In this document: positions 1 through 11,337 of the stretch, piece by piece | How the letters are laid out: each line of letters begins with the position of its first letter | Numbering within the stretch: the stretch's first letter is position 1 | Assembly (NCBI GenBank): GCA_963576785.1 | Contig: OY756140.1 | Span: 3,410,001-3,474,000 of the forward strand | DNA: 64,000 nucleotides | Source: Chlorophyllum brunneum | Lineage: Eukaryota; Basidiomycota; Agaricomycetes; Agaricales; Agaricaceae | Direction: 5' to 3' | The notes under the pieces: model-generated | The model's input: only the letters and a program-made list of their open reading frames with translations | Database searches by the model: none | Told to the model about the DNA's origin: nothing | Translations under genes and position numbers: made by a program

Positions 1-3000
1 TCATCATTGATTATCTCGGGGATCGGTGGTGGCAGAGTATGCTGGCTGTCATACTCGGGTTTGTGATAGGGGGAGAGGAGTTTGCTGTTAAACACATCAT
101 GTATTGCCCATGTTTCAGGTAGTTCCAGTCGGTAGCTTGTTTCGCCTATTTTTTCTTTTACTTGGAATGGTCCGTATCTCCTGTGATCAAGTTTTCTTGT
201 CGGCCGTGTCATTCTAATTCAAGCCAAACTTGGTCTCCTGTCCTATACTCGTGTTCTGGTTTCGTGCTGTTCCGTTTCTCCATCTGTGTCTAGTTCTGTT
301 GTAGCATTTTTATTGTTTCTTGGCATGTATTCGCTCCGTGATTGCAGGTGCCTTGCCCGTGTTTGAGATATTCCCTTTCCATGGATGTCGTCCATATACT
401 ATCTGGAACGGTGAATGTCCTGTGGCACTATGTGTTTTATTGTTATATTGGAATTCTGCTGTGCTGAGCCATTTCTTCCAGTTGTCCTGCACATGGTTGA
501 CTACGTTTCTGAGGTATGCCTCGACCTCCTGGTTGATGCGCTCTGTCTGACCATCTGTTTGTGGATGGTATGCCATAGATAGGTTACGTTGGGTGCCGGT
601 TGCTCTGCAAAGTTCTGCCATGAACTTTGATGCGAATTGTGGGCCTCTGTCACTGATGATCCTGCGGGGTATCCCATGTTGCCTCCATATATCGTCACAA
701 TAAATATCTCCTAACTCTTCGGATGATAGGGTGGTGTTAACTGCGCATAGTCTGATCATTTTGCTGAAACAATCAACAATGACAAGTATCGTGTCATATC
801 TGTCTGATTCTGGCAGTGGTCCTATCATGTCAATTGATATTTCCTCCCATGGTCCGGTGGGTATCGGTAATGGATGGAGATGTGTGGTAGGTCGTGTCCG
901 GAGTATTTTGTTTCGCTGACATGTGTCGTATCCCTTGATGTATCGTTTAACATCATTGCGCATTTGTGGCCACCAATATGTCCTTTTGAGGAGTTTGATC
1001 ATTCTGTGCTGTCCCGGGTGTCCTATGTCCGTTTTGTCATGGTGTTGTTGGAGTATTTCTTGGCGTAACTCGGCATTTGGTAGTACATATATTCTTCCTT
1101 CAAACATGGGTAATCCATCAGTTTCCCATATCTCCTCTGGTCATTTCTCCTTTTCTCTTAGCCACTGTGTTTCTCTTCTTTGCTCCTTTTGTAATCGGTG
1201 TTTCAGGTCTTCTTCTCCTGATATTTCCCAAATTTGTCTGATCTCGGTGATAGTGTTATTGAATAAGTGGTCGGGTAGTAGCATGATATTTGTGTTGTCT
1301 TTGGTTGTGTCCGTTTTTGCTAGTCTTGATAGCATGTCTGCTTTCGTGTTTGTCTTTCCGGGTATGTGTTTTAGTGTGTAGCGATATTCCTGTAATTCCA
1401 GTTGCCATCTTGTCTGTCGTCCTGTGAGTTGTTGTGGTTTTCTGAAGTATTCTAAGTTCTTGTGGTCCATCCATATCTCGAATGGTTTGTCGGCATCGAG
1501 TAGGTATTGTCTCCACGTTTTGATTGCTTCTCGGATTGCTAGTAGTTCTTTGTCATAGATTTGGTAGTTTCGTTCTGCCGGTGTCATTGTTCTCGAGTGA
1601 AAGGTGATTGGGTGCCACTGGTCATTCTGGTTTTGTGATAATACCACTCCTACTCCGTATCCCAATGCATCCACTTCTACTCTGTATTGTCCTTTGTCTT
1701 GAGGCATTGCTAGTACTGGTTCGCTCGTAATCTTTTCTTTGATCTTCTCAAATGCCTGTTGTTGTCGTTCTGACCATGACCATTACGCATCTTTCTTCTT
1801 CAGCTCATGTAGGGGAGTTGCTATGTTACTGAAGTCTTGTATGAATCGTCGGTAGAAGTTTGCAAAACCCAGGAATTTTTCGACGTCTTTCATGGATTTG
1901 GGTGTTGGCCATTCTCTTACTGCTTTCACCTTCTCTTCCTCCATTTTAACGCTGCCTTGTCCCACTATAAAGCCCAGGATGGGTATTTCCTTCACGTCGA
2001 ACACACATTTTGACCGCTTGAAGTAAAGCTGGTGCTTGGCTGCAATGTCTAAGAACCACGTTGTTCTTTCCTCGAGTTCTTCCTGTGTGGTTCCTGGAAT
2101 GACAAAATCGTCCATGTAGTTGACGAGCATTCCCTCATGTAACATTTCCCGAAATACCGTGTTCATCATCCTTTGAAAGGTCACCAGTGAATTGCTCATC
2201 CTGAAGAACATGACCATAGGTTTGAATAATCCGCTATTTGTTACAAACGCTGCCTTCCATTCATCCCCTTCTCTGATCCTGATGTTGTTATATCCCCAAA
2301 TGATATCGAGCTTGTTGAACACCTTCGCATCCTTTAATTGGTCTAGAACTTTGCTTATGAGTGGCAGTGGCGTCTTATCCTTGATGGTGTGTTCATTCAG
2401 CTTTTTGTAATCCTGTACCAGATGTTTTGTTCTGTCCTTTTTTGGTATAAAGAAACATGGGGTGGCATAGGGGGATTGTGATAGTCTGATTCGTCCTGAG
2501 GCAAGGTTCTCATCAAGGAACTTCTGTAGTTCCTGTTTCTCTGCTATTGTCATTGGGTAGACCTTGGACTGTAGTACTGGGGGTGCATCTTCAGACAGGT
2601 TTATCTCGTGGTCCCATACCGTGTGCTCGGGTAGTTTATCGAAGTTCTTTTTGTTGAATAGGTGGGTGTATCATCAGAGGTATGGTGGTAGATCTTCATC
2701 ATTTGTCCAGTCTGCCTTTTTCTCTTCAATGTGTTCTTTGACTGTCCGTATTCTCTCGTTGAACCGTATGTCGCTATGTGATATTTTGCAATCATCTGGG
2801 CATCTGGTGAATCGTATGACGTGATTGTTCCAATCAATTTCCAGGTTATACTTGACCAGCCAGTTGTATCCGAGATATAAGTCTGTGCTTTCCAATTGTG
2901 TTACTAGAGTGTCGATTTGTTCCATGTGGTTGCTGTTGTTTAATACCAGTTGTGCCTTGTCCATTATCTCTCCTTTTTTATTTTCTGTTCCGTCGGCATT

Positions 3001-3245
3001 GATTACTCTGATCGGGGTCTCCAGGGGTTTAGTTGGGATCTGTTCTTCATCTATTGTTCATTGTGCTATGCACGTGTGGGTGCATCCGGAGTCTACAAGG
3101 GTTGTAATTAGTCTGCGTCCTTTTCTTGTTTGGATTGTTGAGTCGAGGAGAAGTTTGCACGTAGAGTTTCATTTCTGGGGGATTACGTATCGTCTATTGT
3201 GGGATAAAACAGAAACTCTAGATTTATTGGCTCGCGGGTTTGTGC
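1..3245 (-). pseudogene. Pol region of gypsy element 1 (PR-RT-RH-IN), interrupted by stops
   Basis: Domains in minus-strand order are a retroviral-type aspartic protease (about 2674-3220, with a stop just after the active-site segment), reverse transcriptase (1783-2553, catalytic NYMDDF intact), RNase H (1141-1707) and integrase (310-1107). The integrase keeps the DDE residues (IDMIG, SDRGPQF, QTERINQE). In its HHCC zinc-binding domain the first Cys of the CxxC pair reads Tyr (GYDTC), whereas element 2 has Cys there. Beyond 310 the reading continues, with stops, into a GPF-type module (RRYGPFQVKEKIG) near the left edge. A chromodomain, if present, would lie outside the window. Confidence 0.88.
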
Positions 3246-4490
3246 CTACTCGGAGCCTTCAACAAAATCCTCTTTCTCCTCCATTTCTTGTTCATCATCC
3301 TCGTTGATTTCTCTGATATGCGCTTTCTTGGGTACCTGGCAGTTCTTCGAGATGTGGCCCTGTTTGCCACAATTGTAACATGTTATCTTAGTGTATGTGA
3401 CTTTCGTCTTCTTCCTGCAGTATTTGGCAATATGCCCATAGAGGTTGCAGTTGTAGCATCTCGGTTTTCCATTTTGATCGGTGTCTGCCCTTTGTCTTCC
3501 TATCTCCATGGGTTGTCCTCTACCTCCATAAGTAACTCCAGTGGTGGTTCTAACATCTCCTCGGGTGATGTCCGTTGCTTCATACCCTTGTCCTACTGTG
3601 AGGATTGTAGTTTTCCATTTGGTGTATTTCATTGGGACGGAGGTTGTCAGGTAGCCTACTATAGTTCGAATGATGTCTGCTCTAGTGTGGCATTTGAGGA
3701 GGAATATTGCATGGGTGTTGTCTGTCCCTGCTTGGGCTTTCAATGCCTCGAATTCGATTAAGAAATCTGCCATGTTCTTCTTCCCTTGTTTGAACGTCTC
3801 GATTTCTCCTTCTGCTATGGCTTTCCTATTTCCCAAGGAAAATGTGGCCTCTATTTCCTTTGTAAAGTCATCCCAATCTGGTGTTTTCTTGTTCTGGATG
3901 GCTTGTAGCTGTGTGTTTGCGTAAGGGCCTGCTAGCCCCCCTTTCATTCTCGCCAAAATTGCTACTATCTTCTGTTCATCTTCGTCTATTTTGTTGAACA
4001 TTAACCACAAGGATATGGCTCTCCACCAATCATCAAATCTGGTTCTATCTCCATTGAAATATCCTGGCTCTGGGGCTAGGTTTTTTGGGATGTTGATTTC
4101 TTCTGTCATCTCTGGTTCTGTCTCTGGTTCGCTGTGTTTGTTTCTGTAGGTCTCGGTGATTTCTATATTGGCTGTGGTGTCGGCGACTTCTGTGTCGATT
4201 TCTTCTTCAGATGGGGCTAGTTCCTCGTCTGTGCTGTGTTTGGATTCTTTCTCGTAGGTCTCGGCAATATCTATATCGGATGTGTTCTTGGCGACTTCTA
4301 TGTCGAATTTGGTTTCAAATAGAGCTGTGTTTTTGTCTACGCTGTGTTCAGATTTCTGCCGTTTAAGGCCTTCAGGGATTTCTGATTCTGTTGATTGTTT
4401 GGATCCTGTTGCTACGGGTGAACCCTGGATGTCTGTTGGTCTCGGAGCTCTGTGTCTTCTCGGTGTTCTCGATGAGCTACTACTGCTCAT
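3246..4490 (-). CDS. Gag polyprotein of gypsy element 1
   Basis: Structural polyprotein of the retroelement, expected to form the cytoplasmic particle and package the RNA. The frame of 414 codons is uninterrupted and begins with a Ser-rich, basic N-terminus. It continues with an acidic region built from imperfect 9-residue repeats and a central retrotransposon-gag domain (around residues 135-240). Near the C-terminus are two zinc knuckles with complete CX2CX4HX4C spacing (CYNCNLYGHIAKYC and CYNCGKQGHISKNC). The frame ends in an acidic tail. Pol follows downstream but is broken, so this gag could at most act in trans. Confidence 0.88.
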   Translation of the reverse strand: MSSSSSSRTPRRHRAPRPTDIQGSPVATGSKQSTESEIPEGLKRQKSEHSVDKNTALFETKFDIEVAKNTSDIDIAETYEKESKHSTDEELAPSEEEIDTEVADTTANIEITETYRNKHSEPETEPEMTEEINIPKNLAPEPGYFNGDRTRFDDWWRAISLWLMFNKIDEDEQKIVAILARMKGGLAGPYANTQLQAIQNKKTPDWDDFTKEIEATFSLGNRKAIAEGEIETFKQGKKNMADFLIEFEALKAQAGTDNTHAIFLLKCHTRADIIRTIVGYLTTSVPMKYTKWKTTILTVGQGYEATDITRGDVRTTTGVTYGGRGQPMEIGRQRADTDQNGKPRCYNCNLYGHIAKYCRKKTKVTYTKITCYNCGKQGHISKNCQVPKKAHIREINEDDEQEMEEKEDFVEGSE

Positions 4491-4583
4491 ATACTGTCGT
4501 CCTGGTTGGAGGCTATTATTCCAAGCCTAGCTATGAATAGTGGCACCCCTCTTGCAAGGTGAGTCGAGTGACACTTTACCAAA

Positions 4584-4877
4584 TGTTATGACCTTAGTCT
4601 CTGACTCAGGTTGCAAGCCTTTGGATAAAGGAAAGGAAGTAGAGAAAGGAAGAAGGGATGATACGATTGGTAAAGTGTAAGGAATACATCAAGTATTACT
4701 ACACTTTATATACTAGAGGTAACAGCTAATAATAAGGGAGAGGAGTAAACGAGTCAGGTGGGAGGCATAGCCTTTAGGGGTGAAACAGGGAGTGAGACGA
4801 GAAGTGAAACAAGTATGAGGGTACACAAGGTAACAGGCGCAAGATAGGAATGAATGGTCTATCTATAGTTTGTAACA
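4584..4877 (-). repeat. 5' LTR of gypsy element 1
   Basis: A 294-bp LTR bounded by TGTTATGACC at the left and GTTTGTAACA at the right, so it has TG..CA ends on either strand. It matches 8744-9036 base for base over long stretches and matches 9726-10036 in inverted orientation. A TATA-like motif (actttatatacta) lies in the middle. On the minus strand the sequence after the LTR starts TTTGGTAAAGTG, and the TGG could begin a tRNA primer-binding site; I cannot name the tRNA. Confidence 0.9.
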
Positions 4878-7440
4878 TCTTTGGGGTATTCCGTGTATTC
4901 TCCATATGTCATCCCAATAGATATTTCCTAGCTCCTCGGATGTTAAGGTAGTGTTGACTGCCCGTAATCTGATCATTTTGCTGAAACAATCGACTATGAC
5001 AAGTATTGCATCATATCCTTCTGATTCTGGTAGTGGTCCTATTATGTCGATTGATATTTCTTCCTAAGGTTCTGCTGGTGTTGGGAATGGATGGAGATGT
5101 GTTGTTGGTCTTGTTCAGAGTATTTTATTTCATTGGCATGCTTCACATCCTCGGATGTATCGTTTGACATTGCTGCGCATCTGGGGCCACCAATAACTCC
5201 ATTTAAGGAGTTTGATCATTCAATATTGTCCTGGGTGTCCTACATCTGTTTCATTGTGGTGTTGTTGTAGTATTTCTTGTCATATTTGGTTGTTGGGTGG
5301 AACATATATCCTTCCTTCAAACATCAGTACTCCATTTGTTTCCTATATCTCCTTTGGTTGCTTCTCTTTCTCTTTTAGCCATTGTGTTTCTCTTCTTGTC
5401 TCCTTTTGTATTTGGTGTTTCAGATCTTCTTCCCCTGAGATTTCCCAAATTTGTCAAATTGTGGTGATCGTACTATCATTGAATAAGTAGTTGGGTAGTA
5501 GGGTGATGTCGGTGTTGTCTCGAGTAGTGTCCGTTTTTGTTAGTCTTGACAAGACATCGGCTTTTGTGTTGGTTTTTCCGGGAATATGTTTTAGCATGTA
5601 GTGGTACTCTTGTAGCTCCATTTGCCACCTCGCTTGTCATTCTGTGAGTTGTTGTGGTTTTCGGAAATATTCCAGGTTTTTGTGATCGGTCCATATTTCG
5701 AATGATTTGTCTGCATCGAGTAAATATTGTCTCTAGGTCTTGATTGCTTCTTGAATGGCGAGTAACTCTTTGTCGTAGATCTGATAGTTTCATTCTGTGG
5801 GTGTCATCGTTCTTGAGTGGAATGTGATCGGGTGCCAATGTTCTTCTTGTTTTTGCGATAATACTGCTCCTACTTCATATCCTGATGCGTCTACTTCTAC
5901 CCTGTATTGACCCTTGTCCTGTGGCATTGCTAATACCAGTTCGCTTGTGATCTTTTTCTTGATCCTTTTGAAGGCTTGTTGTTGTTGTTCCTTCCATGTC
6001 CATTGTGTATCTTTTTTCTTCAACTCGTGTAGTGGGGCTGCTATGTTGCTGAAGTCATGAATGAATCGTTGGTAGAAGTTTGCAAATCCTAGGAATTTTT
6101 CGCCATCTTTTAGGGATTTGGGTATTGGCCATTCTTTCACCACTTTTACTTTCTCCTCCTCCATTTTAACGCTGCCTTGTCCAACCACAAATCCTAGTAT
6201 AGCTATTTCTTTTGCATCGAATATGCATTTCGATCTTTTGTAATATAGTTGGTGCTTTGCCACAATGTCGAGAAATTGTTTTGTTCTGTCCTCAAGTTCC
6301 TGTTGCATGGTTTCCGGTATGATGAAATTGTCCATGTAGTTGACAACTGCTCCTTCATGTAGCATTTCCCAAAAGACAGTGTTCATCATCCTTTGGAACA
6401 TTGCTGGCAAGTTACTCATCCCAAAAAACATGACTGTTGGTTTGAATAGTCCGTTGTTTGTTACGAATGCTGCTTTCCATTCATCACCTTCTCTTATCCT
6501 GATGTTATTGTATCCCCATATGATGTCGAGTTTGTTAAAGACTTTCGCATTCTTGAGCTTATCGATAACTTCGCTTATGAGCGGAAGTGGTGTTTTGTCT
6601 TTGATTGTGTGTTCATTTAGCTTCTTGTAGTCTTGTACTAGTTGTTTGGTTCCATCTTTCTTGGGTATGAAGAAGCATGGTGTAGCATAGGGGGATTGTG
6701 ATGGTCGAATTTGTCCTGAGGCAATATTTTTGTCGAGGAATGTTTGCAGTTCTTGCTTCTCCATTAATGTCATTGGGTAGACCTTGGACTATAATACCGG
6801 TGGTGCATCTTCTGTCAAGTTTATTTTGTGGTCCCATATCATATGTTCTGGTAGTTTGTTAAAGTTCTTTTTGTTGAACAGGTGCATATATGGCTACAGG
6901 TATGTTGGTAGGTCCTCTGGGTTTGTTTGGTTGGTTTTCTTTTCCTCTATATGTTCTTTTACTATGCGTATTCTTTTGTTGAACCGTATATCATTGTGGT
7001 GGGTGGTGCAATCCTTCGGACATCTATTGAAGCATATTATGTTGTTTGTCCAATCAATTTCTGGGTTGTGCTTGACTAGCCAATTGTGTCCGAGATATAG
7101 GTCCACACTCTCTAGTTGTGTTACTATTACTTCGATTTCTTCTGTGTGTTTACCATTGCTTAATACCAGTTGTGCTGTATCTGTTATTTCCCCCTTCTTG
7201 TTTTCGGTTCCGTTGGCATTGATTACTTGTATTGGGGTTCCGAGGGGTTTGGTCGTGATCTGTTCTTCTTCTACTATCCTCTGTGCTATGCATGTGTGTG
7301 TACATCCGGAATCCACCAGTGTGGTGATTTGCTTGGGTCCTTTCTTTGTTCTAATTATTGAATCGAGGAGAAGTTTGCGCATCGAGTTTCGTTTTTGTGG
7401 GATCACATATCGTCTATTGTGACATAAAACAGAAACTCTA
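4878..7440 (-). pseudogene. Pol region of gypsy element 2 (PR-RT-RH-partial IN), disrupted
   Basis: The protease segment (6894-7406) keeps its active-site motif LVDSGCTHTCI. The RT/RNase H frame (5790-6773) is long and open, but the catalytic box reads NYMDNF, losing the second Asp that polymerisation needs. Downstream RNase H and connection sequences (5476-5838) are frameshifted. The integrase N-terminus near 5100-5170 keeps both zinc Cys residues (GCEAC) but is followed by stops. The fragment ends at 4878 at the LTR of element 1. Confidence 0.85.
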
Positions 7441-7465
7441 GGTTTATTGGCTCACGGGTTTGCGC

Positions 7466-8650
7466 CTACTCAGAGCCTTTGACAAAATTCTCTTTTGTCT
7501 CTTCTTCTATCTCCTCAGTAACCTCTCTGATGTGTACTTTCTTTGGTGCTTTATAGTTCTTCGAGATGTGGCCCTGTTTGCCACAGTTATAGCACATTAT
7601 TTTGGTGCATGCTATCTTCGTCTTATTGTGGCAGTATTTGGCAATATGCCCATAGAGGTTACAGTTAAAACACTTTGGTTTGCCATTTTGATCGGTATCT
7701 GCCCTTTGTCTACCAATTTCCATTAGTTGTCCTCCGCCTCCATAGGTGACTCCTGTGCTTGTTCTGACATCTCCTCGTGTGATGTCTGTTGTTTTGTACC
7801 CCTGTCCTACTGCGAGGATGGTGTTTCTCCATTTGCTGTATGTATCTGGGATTGAGGCTACCAGATAGCCTACAATGGTTTGGATAATATCTGCTCTGGT
7901 GTGTTGTTTGAGGAGGAATATGGCGTGCATGTCATCGGTTCCTGCTTGGGTTTTCAATGCTTCGAACTCTATTAAGAAGTTTGCGGTGTTCCTCTTTCCC
8001 TGTTTGAACAACTCGATTTCCCCTTCTGCTATTGCTTTCCTATTCCCCAAGGAGAAGGTAGCTACCATCTCCTTTGTGAAATCCTCGAATGTCAGTGTTT
8101 TCTTATCTTGAATTGTTTGTAATTTGGCATTGGCATAGGGACCTGCAAGTTCCCCTTTCATTCGAGCTAATATTCTGATTATCTTTTGCTTATTATCATC
8201 GATTTTGTTGAAGAGTGTCCATAAGGACATTGCCCTTCACCAATCGTCAAACTTGGTTCTATCTCCATTAAAATATCCTGGTTCTGGGGCTAGGTTCTTT
8301 GGGAAGTTGATTTCATCAGCCATCTCTGATTCTGTTTTTGGTTCACTGTGTTTGTTTTCGTAGGTCTCAGTGACTTCTATATTGGATGTGGCTTCGGCAA
8401 TTTCTGTATTGAATGGGGTCTTGGCAACTTCTATGTCGAATGTGGTCTCGGCAACTTCTGTGTTGAATAGGGTCTCGAAAAGAGCTGTATCTTCTTCTAT
8501 ACTGTGGTTGGATTTCTGCTGTTTAAGACCTTCAGGGATTTCTGGTTCTGTTCATCGTTTGGATCTGGTAGTTACTGGTGATCCCTGGATATCTGTTGGT
8601 CTCGGAGCTCTTGGTCTTCTTGGTATTCTTGATGAGCTACTGCTGCTCAT
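7466..8650 (-). pseudogene. Gag of gypsy element 2, disrupted
   Basis: The gag start codon is conserved with element 1 (MSSSSSSR). The frame is stopped twice, near 8555 and near 8237. At the second site a tryptophan pair conserved in element 1 has become Trp-stop. From 8230 to 7466 the frame is open and contains the gag domain and two zinc knuckles. The first knuckle is complete, but the second ends in Tyr instead of Cys (GHISKNY). The N-terminal acidic region holds four tandem 27-bp units at 8364-8471. Confidence 0.85.
8364..8471 (-). repeat. Four tandem 27-bp repeats within gag of element 2
   Basis: Four consecutive 27-bp units start at 8364, 8391, 8418 and 8445. Each encodes a 9-residue acidic unit of the type T-x-x-I-E-V-A-x-T. 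Element 1 carries the same unit fewer times and in separated pairs, so copy number varies between the two gag genes. Confidence 0.8.
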
Positions 8651-8743
8651 ATACTGTCATCCTGGTCAGAGGCTATTATTCCAAGCCTAGTTATGAATAG
8701 TGGCACCTCTCTTGCAAGGTGAGTCGAATGACACTTTACCAAA

Positions 8744-9036
8744 TGTTACGACCTTAGTCTAGGACTCAGGTTGTAAGTCTTTGGATAAAGACTAGGACAT
8801 AGAGAAGAGAGTAAGGGATGATATGATTGGTAAAGTATAAGGAATACATCAAGTATTACTACACTTTATATACTAGTGGTATGAGCTAAGAATAAAGGAT
8901 CAGAGTAAAGGAGTCATAGAAGACAAGTAGACTGAGTCAGTAAGAGTATAGCCATAAGGGATGAAACAGATATGTAGGAATGATAAATGTGATGGGCATA
9001 TGATAGGAATGTACTGTCTATCTATAGTTCATAACA
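8744..9036 (-). repeat. 5' LTR of gypsy element 2
   Basis: A 293-bp LTR bounded by TGTTACGACC and GTTCATAACA. It is the same length class as the element 1 LTR and closely similar to it. The right flank starts attgg, which should recur left of the window if a 5-bp target duplication is present. Confidence 0.9.
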
Positions 9037-9725
9037 ATTGGGAAACACAAACTCATGAAAGAGTTATTGGACAAAGCAGCTACCAATCGTAATGTATTGG
9101 TATACTCAGATGCAAAATGATGCATCCAAAGTGTACTAGTCATGACAGGTGAAAAGCTTAACTACCTTACCAACTCTAGCAATAACCTCATATACTAACT
9201 AGCATGATGATTGATGGACCTCAACTTATATACCCCCACTACATTGCCTAATAAACCACCATACTACAAAGAAGATGAACAAGAATGGTTAGATAAAGGA
9301 ATGAAGGGAATTGAAAGATTAGTGGCCAACCAATTAATAGAACCTGATATAAGAAACAAAGTAGATCACCTGTTAATCCATATCCCTGACTTTGACCCAC
9401 CAACCAAACCCATCATATTCAACCTATCCCAATCTTATCTTATACTAAAAGAAAAAGGATAACTTGACAACAACTACTGGCAAGAAATTGTTCACAATCT
9501 TGTAACAGCCAAAACCAATAACATAACAACCTTCAAGGGACACACTATAGCATTATTTCAAGCAAGACCTGACCATGCCCCCTTCTGGATTGGATGTAGA
9601 CATCAATCAGGAACCTCTATAATTGGACCCAACAAATGACACTCCACAAGGAAAAGCAATCTCAAGGAAGCCAGGAATAAAGATACTCAGGATTCATGAG
9701 GTCATAAATCTAGAAAAGGAGGTAT
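9037..9725 (+). mobile_element. 3' internal remnant of a third gypsy element
   Basis: Plus-strand sequence lying directly 5' of a plus-strand LTR. A purine-rich tract (tagaaaaggaggtat, 9711-9725) at the LTR edge looks like the polypurine tract that primes plus-strand synthesis. A frame at 9211-9462, continuing after one TAA to about 9640, contains acidic and Trp-containing segments (EDEQEWLDKGMKGI; DHAPFWIGC). I do not recognise a family in it. The 5' part of this element is absent, replaced at 9037 by the LTR of element 2. Confidence 0.65.
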
Positions 9726-10036
9726 TGTTATGAACTATTCTTAGCAGTTACATTCCTATCATGTACCCATTGTCTTGTACTTACAATTTCACTGTATTGG
9801 TTTCATCTACTGTTTTGTTCCTTAAAGCTCTGCTCTCCATGACTCATTCTACCTCTTTCCTATGACTCCACTACTCTGTTTTCTTATTATTAGAGCTTAC
9901 CATTAGTATATAAAGTGTAGTAATACTCAATGTATTCCTTATAGTTTACCAATCATATCATTTCTTCCTCTTCTCTCTACTTTCTTGTTTTTATCCAAAA
10001 GACTTGCTACCTGAGTCATAGACTAAGGTTGTAATA
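9726..10036 (+). repeat. 3' LTR of the third gypsy element (plus orientation)
   Basis: Starts TGTTATGAACTATTC and ends around GGTTGTAATA. It is the reverse complement of the LTR family at 4584 and 8744, with the TATA-like segment (ttagtatataaagtg) in the middle. The terminal CA appears mutated to TA, so the right boundary is uncertain by a few bases. Confidence 0.8.
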
Positions 10037-10041
10037 TCAAG

Positions 10042-10209
10042 CATATTGACATTTGCCATTATTTCATTCAAGAGCAGATTGAATGCAATGAGATTAAATT
10101 GAAATATGTGTCTACCAAGGACATATTAGCAGATATTTTTACAAAGGCCCTGCTGTATGAAACCTTTGTGAAATTTAGGACCACATTAGGTGTTCTACCC
10201 AAAATTTAA
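10042..10209 (+). pseudogene. Ty1/copia RNase H C-terminal fragment
   Basis: An open stretch ending in TAA whose translation matches the conserved end of copia polyproteins: [12 protein letters not shown], then [16 protein letters not shown], then a short tail ending PKI. In family members this is the C-terminal end of RNase H, just before the 3' LTR. The upstream polyprotein is missing, displaced by the gypsy LTR at 10036. Confidence 0.85.
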
Positions 10210-10227
10210 CATCTTGCCAAGTGGGAG

Positions 10228-10741
10228 TGTTGAAAATTGACAGCTCATTGTTTTACTTTTAGTCTTCCCTTTGGTTTTAGTTTCTTCTTGCTCTATATCA
10301 TTTGTTTACCTCTGTAGGTAAAGTGTTTCTCATTTATAAAGTAGTTTCCTGTATTCTTAAGGTCCAGTTTTTATTTGTGGACCTCAGGTTCATAGTGATT
10401 TGTATCTGTAGTTAGTTTTCACTAATATATTAGTTTTCATTTGTGGACCTTAGTCTACAAGCATTATCATCACCTATTACTGTGCTTAACCAATTGTAAA
10501 CTTATTGTTTCAATTTTTCCAGGACTAGAAATCATTGAAAGGGTTTTGTCCCCTACTGTACTTGACTTTGTCCTCTACAATACAGACATAAATTGTTTCA
10601 TAAACAACCTCTGTTTATCTGCACTACCCTTCTTTAGATACTTCTTAGAAGTGTACTTTCTCAGTGAGTAGACTCTATGTTCTCTCCTACTGCATTTACT
10701 ACTGCTAGTTGCAACAACTTGTTACAGTCATTCCCTTAACA
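10228..10741 (+). repeat. Ty1/copia 3' LTR (probable)
   Basis: Follows a purine-rich tract (gtgggag) just after the copia stop codon and begins TGTTGAAAATTG. A plausible end is TTAACA at 10741, giving imperfect TGTTGA/TTAACA inverted ends and about 514 bp. The start is well placed. The end is inferred only from the terminal inverted repeat, because no second copy is in the window. Confidence 0.6.
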
Positions 10742-11337
10742 CTCTCTACTTGTTTTTCCCCTCTCTTCTCTTGGGTAGTCAGTAGTCACAAATTAGTCCC
10801 AGTACTCACTTTACAAGATGTATTAATGTAAATACAACCACACAGCCAAATAAACAGGCAGCATGCTCACTGTGCCTGCCCCTCACTATATACAAAGCTT
10901 TCACAACTGAGTCCTTACTGACCTGCATCCCCATTGGACAATAAAGACATAGATAATAAGAATGTGGGATGTTAGCTAAGCAAGTGCTAGGTAAGCTATG
11001 AGTCGGTATGACTGGTTGATTCCAGGTCTACCACTCACTACACTTAGAGTTGGTAACTGCGCTGTCACTGACCGAGTTCCTGCTGTGAAAGCCCTAGTTC
11101 TACAAGTTGGCTTTCGGTTCGTCAGTCAAATCCCGCAACCTCGGCTGCAACCGGCACGGAACTACCAACATCCGATATAGCCGGTACGCTCAAGTTCCAC
11201 GACACACTTGATTCACAACATATAATGCGTTACACGGCCTTCCTCCACCACCCACCTTCCCCTACCTTTGAACACGAATGGCTTCCCGTCTCTCTCAAGT
11301 CTCCGGGCACCTTTTGAATACCCACGCGAGGGGTTTA
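10742..11337. other. Intergenic, no gene seen
   Basis: AT-rich flank of the retroelement cluster passing into the SDR promoter. No convincing coding frame or tRNA was found. Confidence 0.5.

Larger units (their letters stand above)
1..4877 (-). mobile_element. Ty3/gypsy LTR retrotransposon, element 1 (left end outside window)
   Basis: A minus-strand gypsy element. Reading right to left it has a 5' LTR (4584-4877), gag, a protease region, reverse transcriptase, RNase H, integrase and an integrase C-terminal GPF module that runs off the left edge. It is nested inside element 2: its LTR ends at 4877 in TAACA and the next base is already integrase of element 2, the matching segment of which lies near 660-680 in element 1. 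The pol region carries several nonsense codons, for example near 3058, 2673, 1781 and 1139, so it is probably not autonomous. Gag is one intact frame. Confidence 0.93.
4878..9036 (-). mobile_element. Ty3/gypsy LTR retrotransposon, element 2 (split by element 1)
   Basis: A second copy of the same gypsy family on the minus strand. It has a 5' LTR at 8744-9036, gag, protease, RT, RNase H and the start of integrase, where it is cut by the insertion of element 1. Its remaining integrase and 3' LTR should lie left of the window. It is more decayed than element 1: many stops, YMDD changed to YMDN in RT, and the last Cys of the second zinc knuckle changed to Tyr. This fits its being the older insertion. 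Confidence 0.92.
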
